Assembly: GCF_000689255.1 (NCBI RefSeq)
Contig: NZ_HG964446.1
Location: 697,330 to 761,329, forward strand
From: Mycobacterium triplex
GTDB taxonomy: Bacteria; Actinomycetota; Actinomycetes; Mycobacteriales; Mycobacteriaceae
Length of the DNA: 64,000 nucleotides
Direction: 5' to 3'
A program made the translations under genes and the position numbers. The first letter of the stretch is position 1. Every line of letters starts with the position of its first letter. Positions 63,727 to 64,000 of this stretch are shown one piece after another. Under the pieces are notes generated by a model that was not told where the DNA came from, ran no database searches, and saw nothing but the letters and a program-made list of their open reading frames with translations.

Positions 63727-64000
63727 TTAGGTGGTGGCAGTCGGGGCGTCGGCGGCCTTGACGAGTTGCACCTCGGGCCGCTCCGGCACGCCGTCGGACA
63801 GGAACCACCGGAACGCCAGATTGCCGAGCGGATAGCCCAGCGTCGTCAATGAATTCGGATGCGTCGTCGTCCCGCTGGACAACACGATCGTCACCGAGCC
63901 GTCGCTGTTGAGCGCCGCGCTGTGGTTGTTGACCGAAGACCGGGCACCCTCGTCGCCGTAGCTGGCCATGAACTGGTTCCACACCACCAGGTTCCAGAAC
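63727..64000 (-). CDS. C-terminal part of a gene cut by the window edge
   Basis: The frame is open to the end of the window (FWNLVVWNQFMASYGDEG...), so the true start is outside. The visible 90 residues (SVNNHSAALNSDGSVTIVLSSG; YPLGNLAFRWFLSDGVPERPEV) resemble the C-terminal beta domain of DUF1214-type proteins, a weak impression. The stop is at 63727. Confidence 0.55.
   Translation of the reverse strand, partial: FWNLVVWNQFMASYGDEGARSSVNNHSAALNSDGSVTIVLSSGTTTHPNSLTTLGYPLGNLAFRWFLSDGVPERPEVQLVKAADAPTATT

Overview
High GC, codon use, and gene content (CtpI, antigen 85C, TreS/Mak, F420 enzymes, Mtb32A-type protease, OxyS/OxcA) identify this as a chromosomal segment of a Mycobacterium, most likely a slow grower. 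The gene order follows, from memory, the M. tuberculosis stretch Rv0107c to Rv0133: ctpI, acyltransferase Rv0111, ldtA, oxyS, oxcA, fadD7, fusA2, Rv0121c, pepA, treS, mak, Rv0128, fbpC, htdZ, fadE1, fgd2 and a GNAT gene. Several blocks not found there in M. tuberculosis interrupt it.

Layout. 0-4.8 kb: a giant P-type ATPase (ctpI) broken by a single-base frameshift. 5-9 kb: an ECF sigma factor divergent from an SDR and a DUF899 gene, then small accessory genes. 9-26 kb: a catabolic island. Its left arm reads leftward: SMP-30-like propeller protein, GntR/UTRA regulator, CoA ligase, SDR, second CoA ligase, NDMA-type alcohol dehydrogenase. Its right arm reads rightward: SDR, Rieske oxygenase, Baeyer-Villiger monooxygenase, MFE-2-like SDR, CaiB/BaiF CoA-transferase, ThDP lyase/decarboxylase-like enzyme, aldehyde dehydrogenase. 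The arms diverge from a control region holding a perfect 16-bp palindrome, a related second site and a 15-bp-stem hairpin. The enzyme set suggests hydroxylation, oxidation, lactone formation and opening, CoA activation and C-C cleavage of an unidentified, probably alicyclic, substrate.

26-37 kb: acyltransferase Rv0111 homologue, a methyltransferase, an M-box (Mg2+) riboswitch with a 600-nt leader ahead of an NRAMP-family transporter whose metal-site motifs look like the Mg2+-type branch, a quinone-oxidoreductase-like gene, a lipoprotein, and a carboxylic acid reductase. This block stands where M. tuberculosis has the heptose genes. 37-51 kb: conserved core (ldtA, oxyS, oxcA, fadD7, fusA2, pepA, treS, mak), with a MIRU-like 81-bp element coupling treS to mak. 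51-59 kb: fbpC, a MarR-controlled ABC exporter, htdZ, fadE1, fgd2, GNAT. 59-64 kb: a TetR-controlled ferredoxin reductase/fatty-acid desaturase pair, an SRPBCC protein, an F420-type LLM oxidoreductase, and the end of a gene that runs out of the window.

No tRNA, rRNA, CRISPR array, prophage or insertion sequence was recognised. All similarity statements come from reading the sequence and from recalled family features; no database search was made.
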